A stretch of DNA of 64,000 nt from Schumannella sp. 10F1B-5-1 (GTDB lineage Bacteria; Actinomycetota; Actinomycetes; Actinomycetales; Microbacteriaceae): contig NZ_VHQH01000001.1 of the NCBI RefSeq assembly GCF_006517535.1, forward strand, positions 124,001 to 188,000. The letters are read 5' to 3'. Under the pieces are notes generated by a model. That model was not told the DNA's origin. It saw only the letters and a program-made list of their open reading frames with translations, and ran no database searches. The translations under genes were made by a program, and so were the position numbers. Below are positions 52,799 through 60,967 of the stretch, one piece after another (the stretch's first letter is position 1; the number at the start of each line of letters is the position of its first letter).

Positions 52799-54148
52799 CT
52801 ACAGGCGATCGAGCGTTCGGTAGAAGTCATTTCGATGAGCGCGGGCGTTTGGGCCGACGTCGAAGAAGATGACGTGACATGCGGGATCGAACTCTCGCAC
52901 GAGCAGCGGTGCCGGATACTCATCCCCGAAGCCGAGCGAGACCGGGTAAATGAGGGCGACGCGATCGGTTCGGAGGTTTGAGTGACGCGCGTACGCAACC
53001 GCCTGATAGATATCAGCTCGCCTCACTCTGACTCGCTGCCCACGAGCGGGTGCGATGGCTACCGAGTCCTCAGCTCTGGCAACAGACGCGGCAGGCAGAA
53101 CATCTTTGTACTTGGCGTCGAGCACCAATTGGGCACCGTCGCCGCGCCGGACGACGTAGTCGGGTTTCACGGGAGTCGAGCCGTTGACCCGACCGACGGC
53201 ATCAACGAGCGTTGCCCGACTACGCGTCTTCAGCAGCGATGCGCCGGGCCATGCCTGCAATACGTTTCCGAGGGCTTCTTCGTACAGACTGTTGAGCGAC
53301 CACATGATGGCGTCTTGGACGTGGCCGCCGACTTCAGTGGACACGTAGGTTCCTTCGAGCAAGGCGGTCGTGAACCTGACGATGGGGCCATAGTGGCGGA
53401 GCGGACCCGAGATGTTGAAGCGATTGACATCCCCGGGCCTCGCTGGCGCGTCGGCGACGCCGACGAAAAGAGTGAGGGCGCGTCGGGTGAGCTCGGCCAA
53501 TGCACTTCGGGCGCCCTCGACGGGAAGCGTCCGCGCGAGAACAGCAACTTGCCGCAGTCCGGCCTTCAGATACCTGTTGGTGGGGGTGTCGAGCGATGAC
53601 TCAGCGAAGCGAGTGGGGATCACGTGGGGCCGCGCGCGGCTAGCCGATCTATCGAGGTAGCGGGCAACGTCTATGTGCCCGCGAACCCGCCCCACAAGTT
53701 CGTCTTCCCGGATGACATATCCGCGCCGAAGCCAGCGTGTCGCGAAAGCAATCACCTCGGCGACATACCAACCGAGCAGACAGGCGGCGGGTTCGGTGCG
53801 CAGCGCTGCTAGGTTCGCTCGCGCGTCGCGGAGCTTCTTTCCTACGCTCTGTGTGCCGTAGGCCCAGTCAGCGAGGAAGAACAGGTCCAGCCCCTCGATC
53901 TTTGGAGCGACGCGAAGGTGAGCCTGCTGTCCTGCGATTTCGAGGCGCGCAATGCCGGTCAGATCGCCGGCGCGGACCGTCCAGTCATCGTCTCCGGGTG
54001 TCTTCTGGAAGGCAAGGCCAAGTTCCTTCCACCGGTCGCGTGAAAGAGCACTGACGAGGTCATCGGCGGCACGCGCGGTCGACTGCTCGGAGATCTCGAG
54101 CAGAGGTTGCCCGAGCTGCCACCTTGCGGCGAGAGCCTCGTCTGTCAC
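52799..54148 (-). CDS. mcrC: McrC-like nuclease subunit of type IV restriction system
   Basis: 449 aa from ATG 54148, overlapping the mcrB stop by 4 bp. The N-terminal McrC region (AHLRVAPKIEGLDLFFLADWAYG) is followed by RGHIDVARYL (~156-165) and SSLDTPTNRYLKAGL, typical of McrC. The PD-(D/E)XK nuclease centre is at Pro329-Asp330 and Asp344-Ala-Lys346 (LVLDAKYKD). McrC stimulates McrB GTPase activity and cleaves DNA carrying modified bases. All catalytic residues expected are present. Confidence 0.88.
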   Translation of the reverse strand: MTDEALAARWQLGQPLLEISEQSTARAADDLVSALSRDRWKELGLAFQKTPGDDDWTVRAGDLTGIARLEIAGQQAHLRVAPKIEGLDLFFLADWAYGTQSVGKKLRDARANLAALRTEPAACLLGWYVAEVIAFATRWLRRGYVIREDELVGRVRGHIDVARYLDRSASRARPHVIPTRFAESSLDTPTNRYLKAGLRQVAVLARTLPVEGARSALAELTRRALTLFVGVADAPARPGDVNRFNISGPLRHYGPIVRFTTALLEGTYVSTEVGGHVQDAIMWSLNSLYEEALGNVLQAWPGASLLKTRSRATLVDAVGRVNGSTPVKPDYVVRRGDGAQLVLDAKYKDVLPAASVARAEDSVAIAPARGQRVRVRRADIYQAVAYARHSNLRTDRVALIYPVSLGFGDEYPAPLLVREFDPACHVIFFDVGPNARAHRNDFYRTLDRL

Positions 54149-55863
54149 GGCTGGTCGACGTCGTCCGAATGACTAGTGGCGAGCCAGGCGGACAGCGCCG
54201 ACTCGACTGCATCTTGGTCGCCGTCCTCGGCATCGATGCCGAGTGCGCCGAGCACGTCCGCCAGCTTGCCGGCATCGACGAGTCCCTCCGCTGCGTATTC
54301 GTGGAGCAGCGGGACGACCTCGTATGCGAATCGTCGAGCGATTGAGGCGAGCGAGCCGGCTTCGTCGGCGGCGTCACCAGACGGCAGGAAGTAGCTGTGA
54401 CCGACTGCGAGGGAGGCGTTGTTGTCGGCGGCAGTGAACAGGGCGGAGACCGCTTCGAACAGGTGCAGCGCTGCAGCTTTGTCCGCTGTTCCGAACCAAT
54501 CCGCGCCGTCGATAACGGAGGCGTCGGGGATGAGGGTGATGAATGTGAAACGCCGTCTGAGCGCGTAGTCGATGAGCGCAATCGAGCGGTCCGCCGTATT
54601 CATCGTCCCGAGCAGAATGAAGTTCGAGGGGAGGACCATCGAGGCGTTGCCATCAATCGTGTACGGGGTGCGCACCGGAGCGTCACGGTACTCGAGCGCG
54701 TAAAGCAACTCGCCAAACACCCTCGCGATATCGGCTCGGTTCACCTCGTCGACGATCAGGATAATGTCGCAGTCGTTGCCAGCGTCACGAAGCTGAACGG
54801 CGACTGCGGCGAGGAAGCTGAGCACACGGTGCTCAGCCCGGAACGTAACACCGCCCGCCGTAGGCACCGGCGCGAGCGTGCGGACGAAGTCTTCGTAGCC
54901 GTAGGAAGGGTGAAACTGCGCGATGTCCCAAAGCGCGGTAAGGCCTCGCCTAATAACGGCTTGCGCCACATCGTAGGGAGTGCGTTCATTGGCCGGCAGC
55001 TCGTCGAGAACGTTCGAAAGATTCGACTCACCTCCCCGGTCCGAAGCGGCCCAATCGACGTAACTCTTTGCGACGTGCGTCTTGCCCGTACCGGGTGCTC
55101 CCTGAAGCACGATCTGCTTACGACGGCGCGCCTCCTCATGGAGCACGCGGAGGCTATCTGGCAGTGCAGCGCGAGACGAAAGCGGAGTGGCGACGCGCGG
55201 CCGCGCTGCCGAACGGAACTCGTCCTTCGTGAGCCCTAACCAGCGATTCGCCTTCCAGAGCAGAGCGAGTTCAACGGCATCACCGCGGGCGGCGACCACC
55301 GGGCTCACTTGCGCCCGAATCCTCTCCTCGAGGAACTCGATCAGAGCAGGAACGAACTGCGCGGTGCGGTGGAACCTCGCCGTTCCGATGATGGCCGCCC
55401 CGTGGCGCTCTGGATCGAACAGAGGCACTGCGGTGGCTTGGTTGAGCAGCGACGAAGCCGCCTTCCGAGCTTGCTCCCCGACACCGAGTCGAGCGAATGC
55501 CTGCTCGACTGCGTCGGTAGCGAAACCGGCCGGATCGAAGTGGCCGTCGCCTGTTGCGAGCGTCTCTTCCACTACCTGCGCGATGCGCGGCTCGGCGAAG
55601 ACTCGAGCAGCCCACGCCAAAGCGTTTGCGGTGTCGTTGTCTCCGTCGCGCGCCGCACGAAGCCACGCGTCGTCGATGAGGGCATCGTCCTGGAAGGTGA
55701 ACATGCTCTTGATCCAGCTCGACGCTGACTCGGCGCTGTTGGACTCGGCGACGTCCATCACCTGCGACACCGTCATGCCCGGCGCCAACTGAGCGGCCGT
55801 GGTCGTCAGACTTTGAAGAGTGGTGTTCCTCGTCAACGACATATGTTCGAGACCAACGTCCAT
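54145..55863 (-). CDS. mcrB: McrB-like GTPase of type IV restriction system
   Basis: 572 aa from ATG 55863 (or ATG 55842). The C-terminal ~330 residues are a clear McrB AAA+ GTPase: Walker A GAPGTGKT (255-262), FHPSYGYEDFVRTL (318-330), Walker B IILIVDEVNRADIARVFGEL (367-386), the GTP-specificity motif MNTADRS (421-427) and Arg fingers LRRRF. The N-terminal ~245 residues, which decide target specificity in McrB proteins, are helical and do not look like the E. coli DUF3578 modified-base binding domain. It should restrict DNA with some modification not known from sequence. Coupled to mcrC by a 4-bp overlap. Confidence 0.88.
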   Translation of the reverse strand: MDVGLEHMSLTRNTTLQSLTTTAAQLAPGMTVSQVMDVAESNSAESASSWIKSMFTFQDDALIDDAWLRAARDGDNDTANALAWAARVFAEPRIAQVVEETLATGDGHFDPAGFATDAVEQAFARLGVGEQARKAASSLLNQATAVPLFDPERHGAAIIGTARFHRTAQFVPALIEFLEERIRAQVSPVVAARGDAVELALLWKANRWLGLTKDEFRSAARPRVATPLSSRAALPDSLRVLHEEARRRKQIVLQGAPGTGKTHVAKSYVDWAASDRGGESNLSNVLDELPANERTPYDVAQAVIRRGLTALWDIAQFHPSYGYEDFVRTLAPVPTAGGVTFRAEHRVLSFLAAVAVQLRDAGNDCDIILIVDEVNRADIARVFGELLYALEYRDAPVRTPYTIDGNASMVLPSNFILLGTMNTADRSIALIDYALRRRFTFITLIPDASVIDGADWFGTADKAAALHLFEAVSALFTAADNNASLAVGHSYFLPSGDAADEAGSLASIARRFAYEVVPLLHEYAAEGLVDAGKLADVLGALGIDAEDGDQDAVESALSAWLATSHSDDVDQP

Positions 55864-55937
55864 GGGCCGATGCTACCGACCCGTCGATGCGCCTGAACGG
55901 TTCGCGACACTCGCGGGCGCAACGCTAGAAGGTGCCG

Positions 55938-55974
55938 CCCAAGATCTAAAGTAGGCTCGCTCCCAAGATCTAAA
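55938..55974 (+). promoter_or_regulatory. Direct repeats CCCAAGATCTAAA upstream of MT-A70 gene
   Basis: Two copies at 55938-55950 and 55962-55974, 24 bp apart, immediately before the ribosome site of the methyltransferase gene. The core AGATCT is itself palindromic. AGATCTAA occurs again on the minus strand at 58987-58994, 15 bp before the ParB-like start, suggesting a shared regulator. Confidence 0.55.
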
Positions 55975-55985
55975 TGGAGACCACC

Positions 55986-56891
55986 ATGACATTGACGGTT
56001 GAACCTACCCCGGTGCGGGCGCGTGCCGCTGAGCCGCTTCGCGATGAGCAGGCACCGCCTCCGCTGCCGTCAATCGCCGGGGGGTTTCAGACGGTCTACG
56101 CCGATCCGCCGTGGCAGTTCCAGAACCGGACAGGCAAGGTCGCGCCCGAGCATCGCCGGCTCGATCGCTACTCGACGATGACTCTCGACACGATCAAAGC
56201 ACTCCCGGTCGCGGATCACGTCGCCAAGAACGCACACCTGTACCTCTGGGTTCCGAATGCGCTCCTGCCGGAAGGTCTCGCGGTCATGGAGGCGTGGGGC
56301 TTCCGCTACGTGAGCAACATTATCTGGGCAAAGCGGCGTAAAGACGGTGGCCCGGATGGGCGAGGGGTCGGCTTCTACTTCCGCAACGTCACCGAGATTC
56401 TGCTTTTCGGGGTTCGGGGCTCTTTGCGGACGCTGGCGCCGGCACGTTCGCAAGTCAACATGGTGGAAACGCGCAAGCGTGAGCACAGCCGCAAGCCCGA
56501 TGAATTTTATCCCCTCATCGAGGCATGCTCGCCTGGTCCATTCCTCGAGATGTTCGCGCGCCGCGCACAGCCCGGGTGGCACGCTTTCGGGGACGAAGCT
56601 GCGGACGAGGTCGAGCCTCGCGGCCGCGAGCAGAAGGGATACAGCGGCGGCGCGATCGAACGAACCTGGCAGCCGGAGCCCACGCCCCAACTCGCGCCCC
56701 ACCAGCGCCTCGACGCGGCCGCGGCCGACGAACTAGCCAAGGTGGTCCGATCCTTCTACGACACGGGTCAGAGCATTCGAGACATAGCGCGGACCACCGG
56801 CTACAGCATTCAGCGGGTTCGATCGCTACTTCAACACGCGGGAGCAGACCTCCGCCCGCGCGGAGGAACACACGGCTCAGTTGACGATTAG
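55986..56891 (+). CDS. MT-A70-family adenine-N6 DNA methyltransferase with C-terminal HTH
   Basis: 301 aa from ATG 55986, with GGAG upstream; an ATG at 55974 is just before it. The catalytic DPPW motif is at 40-43 (YADPPWQFQNRTG). SAM-fold elements follow (HLYLWVPNALLPEGLAVMEAWGFRYVSNIIWAKRR; FRNVTEILLFGVRG; SRKPDEFYPLIEACSPGPFLEMFARR). The last ~50 residues contain an HTH (TGQSIRDIARTTGYSIQRVRSLLQHAG). MT-A70 proteins methylate adenine at N6; in mobile elements they often protect against restriction. It is divergent from the McrBC operon with 122 bp between. Confidence 0.88.
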   Translation: MTLTVEPTPVRARAAEPLRDEQAPPPLPSIAGGFQTVYADPPWQFQNRTGKVAPEHRRLDRYSTMTLDTIKALPVADHVAKNAHLYLWVPNALLPEGLAVMEAWGFRYVSNIIWAKRRKDGGPDGRGVGFYFRNVTEILLFGVRGSLRTLAPARSQVNMVETRKREHSRKPDEFYPLIEACSPGPFLEMFARRAQPGWHAFGDEAADEVEPRGREQKGYSGGAIERTWQPEPTPQLAPHQRLDAAAADELAKVVRSFYDTGQSIRDIARTTGYSIQRVRSLLQHAGADLRPRGGTHGSVDD

Positions 56892-56916
56892 GCAAGCTTG
56901 AACGAAGATCGAACGC

Positions 56917-57207
56917 ATGTTCGAATCAGTCATGGTCGCGCGGCCGGGCGCTGACTCACGAATTCCCATCAACGTCTGGACTGTCGACGGTCGCCCGTCT
57001 CGCCTGGTGGCGGGCGCGGAGCGCTTCACCGTGATCAATTCGCCCACGCCCTTGGCGGAGGCGGACCTGATCCTCAGCGCTGGCGTGACGCACCCGCCGA
57101 CGTCATCGGCGTGGCGGTTCACGGTCCGCGCCGCCGATGGCGAGTCGTCGGTGCTGGATGTGGCGTGCACGCCAGAGGGCTGGTTCCTACTGCGTCGGTG
57201 GGAGTGA
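56917..57207 (+). CDS. Hypothetical protein (96 aa)
   Basis: ATG 56917. Strand-rich small protein (INVWTVDGRPSRLV; AWRFTVRAADGESSVLDVACTPEGWFLLRRW). No signal peptide or known family. It begins 25 bp after the methyltransferase stop and overlaps the next gene by 4 bp, so it belongs to the methyltransferase operon. Confidence 0.6.
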   Translation: MFESVMVARPGADSRIPINVWTVDGRPSRLVAGAERFTVINSPTPLAEADLILSAGVTHPPTSSAWRFTVRAADGESSVLDVACTPEGWFLLRRWE

Positions 57208-57452
57208 ACCGGGTTCCGGACTGGCATCCGCGGCAGAACGCGTATCCGGTGCGGTGGTTGCTCTCGAACGGACGCTATGCCGACCCGTACGCCGAGCTCC
57301 GACTGATTCACGTGATTCGGGGGCAAGCGAAGCACCACTATGAGCTGCGGCACGTCGGGAACGAGTCGCTGTCGGGCGTGTTCGAGACGGGCGATGCGGC
57401 GGCGGAGTTCGCTTGGGATTGGTATCTGCGGCAGCAGCGCGGAGAACGCTGA
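57204..57452 (+). CDS. Hypothetical protein (82 aa)
   Basis: GTG 57204 overlaps the stop of the previous gene (GTGA), which fixes the start. Aromatic- and charge-rich (VRWLLSNGRYADPYAELRLIHVIRG; FAWDWYLRQQRG). No family recognised. Last gene of the methyltransferase operon; hairpins follow at 57475-57496 and 57530-57560. Confidence 0.55.
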   Translation: MNRVPDWHPRQNAYPVRWLLSNGRYADPYAELRLIHVIRGQAKHHYELRHVGNESLSGVFETGDAAAEFAWDWYLRQQRGER

Positions 57453-57474
57453 CCGGCGGAGCCTTTCGGGGGAG

Positions 57475-57560
57475 CGCGAGGGGGTCGCCCCTCGCGTGCC
57501 GGCGCAGCTGGCACACCGGCTTTGGGGTGCGGGCGGGGCGACTGGATGCCGCCCCGCCCG
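57475..57560. terminator. Two hairpins between convergent operons
   Basis: A 9-bp stem CGCGAGGGG/CCCCTCGCG (57475-57496) and a 10-bp stem CGGGCGGGGC/GCCCCGCCCG (57530-57560). They lie between the 3' ends of the 82-aa gene (57452) and the ParB-like gene (57566), where bidirectional termination is expected. Neither has a strong U-run. Confidence 0.5.
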
Positions 57561-57565
57561 TACTC

Positions 57566-58972
57566 CTACTCGGTTACCTCGTCCTCTCGGTTGATCGCGG
57601 GGAGGTCGGCCGCGATCCGCTCGACGTCGGAGAGCGTGTAGCCCCACGCTTCCAACTGCCGCAGGTAGTCGCGATCTGCCGCGTTGGGGGTGCGCCAGGA
57701 TTCGCGGCTGGTGTGGTTCTCTCGTGCCGACAGGGCGGTGGCGAGGACGACGTGTCCGGCGCGGGTCGGGGTGTCGGTGGCGACCTTCGCGATCACGTCG
57801 CGGGTGTATCCGGTGCCGTCGAGGTTGAGGAACTCGCGCGTGTGGGTGTGGTGGTCGTTGCCGACCTCGTAGGTGTAGGTCGTGAAGGTCACGGCCTCGA
57901 ACAGCGCCGCACCCTTGGGCAGGTTCTTCCGGCTCAGGAGTGTCGCGATCCAGGCGCGGCGCACCGGTTCGGCGGCGTCCCATGCCTTGTTGTTCGCGAT
58001 CAGGGTGCGGCGCTCGGCGCGGCGCGCTTTGGCTTCCTCGTCGGGGAGGTCGGCGATCTTCACCTTCGCGACGTTGCTGCTGTAGGCGTAGCGCTCGTGG
58101 TGGAGGTCGGGGCGGGTGCAGTACGGGTCGGCGTCGTGCTCGTCGTCGCCGAAGCCCCAGACCTGCACGCGGAGGACGTGGCCTGCGCATCCGGTGTGCT
58201 CGGCGGCGGTGATCGCGGGCCGCTCGTTCGCGTCGTCGGCGGCGTCGGTCAGCGACTGCAGGCGACGGCATCCCTCAGGCCATTCGGTTGTCGCGGTGAT
58301 CCCCTCCCCTGCGTATGCGGCGATGATCTCCTCGGCACGCTGCGCGAGCGCGCCGTCGTGGCGGAGCCGTCCGGCGACGTGGTCGAGTTCCTCGTCGCAG
58401 GCTTCCGCGATCGTCGCGAGGGCGTCGTCGTTACCCTCGAACTCCGCGATCAGGATCGCCCGGTCGAGACTGACCGCTGTGTCCGCGAGTGCGTTCCGCG
58501 CACCCGCCGACTTCGCGACGGTGAGGGACTTCTCCACCGTGGCCTTGTCCTCGCCAGTGGCTTTGGCGATCTTCGCCACGGTCAGCCCTTCCAGGGCCAA
58601 CTGCTCGTAGGCGATGACGCGCTCGGTGCCGGTGAGGTCGGTGCGGCGGTCGTTGGTGATCAACTGCTGCGTGATCCGCTGCGTGGTGGTGAGCGCTCCC
58701 GCACCGAAGTACGCGGGGATCGTCGGCAGTCCTGCTTCGCGGGCGGCGAGGGTGCGGCGCTGGCCGTCGCGGACGTACACGGTGCCGTCGTCGCCGCGTC
58801 AGGCGAGGACGGGCAGGAGCACGCCCTCGGCCTTGATGGACGCGAGGAAGGCGGGGTCGAGGTGGATGTCGGTGCGGATATTGTCCTCGAACTCGACGGT
58901 GGTCGGGTCGATGTGCTCGACCTGCGCGACCGGCACCGTCACCGGGGCTGTCTGGGTGGTGTTATCAGTCAT
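57566..58972 (-). pseudogene. ParB-like protein gene with in-frame TGA at codon 58
   Basis: From ATG 58972 the frame encodes an N-terminal ParB/Srx start (VPVAQVEHIDPTTVEFEDNI; LASIKAEGVLLPVLA), then TGA at 58799-58801, and continues in the same frame with RGDDGTVYVRDGQRRTLAAREAG, an HTH (LTVAKIAKATGEDKATVEKSL) and a long C-terminal part to 57566. Without the stop it would be 468 aa. The stop splits the ParB nuclease/CTPase domain between its first and second conserved blocks. A GTG at 58780 could restart translation after the break (404 aa). Plasmid/ICE-type ParB-domain protein; AGATCTAA lies just upstream. Confidence 0.75.
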
Positions 58973-59016
58973 GGGCTTATACGTCCTTAGATCTCGTTAT
59001 GGTGGTGGGGATGTGG

Positions 59017-59057
59017 GCCGGAGCCCGGAAACACTTGCCTTGTTTCCGGGCTCCGGC
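59017..59057. terminator. Strong 17-bp perfect hairpin
   Basis: GCCGGAGCCCGGAAACA pairs perfectly with TGTTTCCGGGCTCCGGC around a 7-nt loop, between the 3' end of the DUF3846 gene (59063) and the ParB-like gene start (58972). On the plus strand it is followed by TTTCGTC. Likely an intrinsic terminator or attenuator. Confidence 0.7.
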
Positions 59058-59062
59058 TTTCG

Positions 59063-59470
59063 TCATCTTCTGGCGCGGGTCGGGAAGAGGAACTCGAACA
59101 TGAACCGGTACTCGGCCGGTTCGCGCTTGCGCGACCAGTCCTGAACGATCCCGGCGCGCTCCCCCGGCGTCAGCGACCGCGACTCACCGCTCGTGTGGTC
59201 GATGCCGAGGAACAGCCCGGTGCCGAACCAGGCACCCTGTCCGGCGAACCGCTCACGGCGGAGCATCACGGACAGTTCCGCATTCACGCTCGAGCGATAG
59301 AGCCCTTCGTCATCGACCCACACATCGACCGTGTCGGTGTAGCCGACGACGTCGTAGGTGTGGCACCCGATCGCCCGGTGCATGCCCTCCATCCGCGCAT
59401 CCGCAGTGGTGTCGTCGATCTCGACCGAGGACAGGACCCCATCGATACCGACCTTCAAACCTCGCAACAT
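59063..59470 (-). CDS. DUF3846-domain protein
   Basis: 135 aa from ATG 59470 (GGAGAAG upstream). MLRGLKVGIDGVLSSVEIDD, GCHTYDVVGYTDTVDVWVDDEGLY, SSVNAELSVMLRRERFAGQ and GTGLFLGIDH match the DUF3846 pattern common in actinobacterial plasmids, phages and ICEs. Its role is unknown. It sits with a ParB-like gene, as it often does in such elements. The upstream leader contains an 18-bp inverted-repeat arm (59494-59511). Confidence 0.72.
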   Translation of the reverse strand: MLRGLKVGIDGVLSSVEIDDTTADARMEGMHRAIGCHTYDVVGYTDTVDVWVDDEGLYRSSVNAELSVMLRRERFAGQGAWFGTGLFLGIDHTSGESRSLTPGERAGIVQDWSRKREPAEYRFMFEFLFPTRARR

Positions 59471-59493
59471 GTGTGCTTCTCCAATCCCCTTCA

Positions 59494-59697
59494 CGTTTTC
59501 TTGCCGTGAAGGCGACTTGTCGCCGGTAGGGCGACCGGGCGGAGTGCAACCCGCAGGGCGGCAGGGGAGAGAGTTTCCGGCCGGAATCAGGGAGCGCAGC
59601 GACCGCGGTCGGAAAGTCTCGGAGGAGCCGGCGGCGCAGCCGCTTGAACGCAGCCCGGGCGCCCGTATCCTGCCGCAGGCTTCACGGTAAGAAAACG
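59494..59697. repeat. 204-bp segment flanked by 18-bp inverted repeats
   Basis: Left arm CGTTTTCTTGCCGTGAAG (59494-59511); right arm CTTCACGGTAAGAAAACG (59680-59697); 17 of 18 bases pair. The 168 bp between them is GC-rich and contains further potential stems. It encodes no supported protein. A similar GGGCAAGAAAAACG lies before the next gene leftwards transcribed (60389-60402). Confidence 0.75.
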
Positions 59698-59829
59698 ACG
59701 CCCCGCGTCGACGGGTACCGTGCCGGCCACCGGCCGGCTCCGACCAGTGAGCGCAGCGCCGGCCCCCGCCGGCACCGCATCCCCCGGCCCCGGGATCCAA
59801 GCGCTCTCGCTCGAACCCCGGGGTGTCGG

Positions 59830-60372
59830 TCAGTGCTCCTTCTGCTCAAGGACGCGCATCGCGATCTCCATCGCCCGATCCGGCTTGATCGCCACCGTCC
59901 GGGCCGGATCCCACGAGTTCCGGCGCTTCTTCGAACGACGGTGCAGGTTGTAGAAGGTGCGGATCAGATGATCCGGAGTCCGCTCCCCTGTCGGGTGCAT
60001 CGCCAACCACAACTCCGGACACGGACGCCGCCGCGCCCGCTCCGCGAGCACCGCCACCGGCACACACCGCAGACGACCCCGCTCGAGCGCCGCCCAATAG
60101 CGTCGACCCGCCAGCTCGTCCCGTTGACGCTCCTCCGCGCTCCGCCGGCCCGCCATCGCACGTCGCTTCTCAATCAGCGCGAACTTCGCCTTCCGCTCTT
60201 TTCTCTCACGCGCCACCTCAGGCCCCGGGGTCTCCCCCCACCGCGCATCGAGGCGGGCGATCATCGCGATCTTCTCGTCGATGTCGAGACTCGCCACCAA
60301 CTCCTGACGCCGCTTCCAAGTGATGCCTTTGACAAACTCGTCCCAGGTGACCGCTCCGCTGTTCCCGACCAT
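59830..60372 (-). CDS. Hypothetical basic protein of mobile element
   Basis: 180 aa from ATG 60372 with GGGAGGA upstream. Highly basic and helical (KRRQELVASLDIDEKIAMIARLDARWG; RERKERKAKFALIEKRRAMAGRRSAEERQRDEL; RTFYNLHRRSKKRRNSW). It may bind nucleic acid. No family recognised. Same strand as the DUF3846 and ParB-like genes, and shares with the DUF3846 gene an upstream GGCAAGAAAA(A)CG motif. Confidence 0.55.
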   Translation of the reverse strand: MVGNSGAVTWDEFVKGITWKRRQELVASLDIDEKIAMIARLDARWGETPGPEVARERKERKAKFALIEKRRAMAGRRSAEERQRDELAGRRYWAALERGRLRCVPVAVLAERARRRPCPELWLAMHPTGERTPDHLIRTFYNLHRRSKKRRNSWDPARTVAIKPDRAMEIAMRVLEQKEH

Positions 60373-60636
60373 GTCGGTTCCTCCCGCTCGTTTTTCTTGC
60401 CCTTCCGGCGGGGTGATCAAGAGCGAGCGGAAGGAGCGAAGTCACGAACGGATGCGGTTGCTAAGCGAAGTCTGCAAAGAGCAGCCGGGCGGGACGCAGC
60501 GACGAGAGCGAGCTACGATCGACGGCCGAAAAGGGCAGAAATCCCAGAGAGACACAGCGCCGCGCGTCGGCTCCGCTCCGACGTGGCCAGCGTCGAGATC
60601 AGTTGAGAGACGGCGTGCGGTCGTATCGTCATCCCC

Positions 60637-60786
60637 ATGACCAAGCGAGACCCAGCTACCCTGCCGACTGCAGAGTCTGCGTCGCCACTGGAAGGCACGG
60701 AGGACTGGCTCGACTTCGGGGAGACCGAGAGTCTCTCGGCCCCGGACGCGAAGCCGTCCTCTGGGCCCAACAAGCGGGCCAACTAG
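60637..60786 (+). CDS. Possible small acidic protein (49 aa)
   Basis: ATG 60637 to TAG 60786, too short for many gene callers. MTKRDPATLPTAESASPLEG followed by TEDWLDFGETESLSAPDAKP; acidic centre, basic tail (NKRAN). No clear ribosome site. It could be a real small protein preceding the KAP gene. Low confidence. Confidence 0.3.
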   Translation: MTKRDPATLPTAESASPLEGTEDWLDFGETESLSAPDAKPSSGPNKRAN

Positions 60787-60967
60787 GTCAAGGCGCGCCC
60801 CGCCGACTGCTCGTACCGCAGTCGGGGGATTGGACGGGACGACTGCGAGCAATACTCTGCGGAATAGCGCACGCGCCCGACGAGCGCCACTCGCTAATCG
60901 AGAGGTCAATCAACGGCACGTGCTGCGCCGAGAGTAACGCCCGCAATCTGCTCGCCAAGGAACCGCA

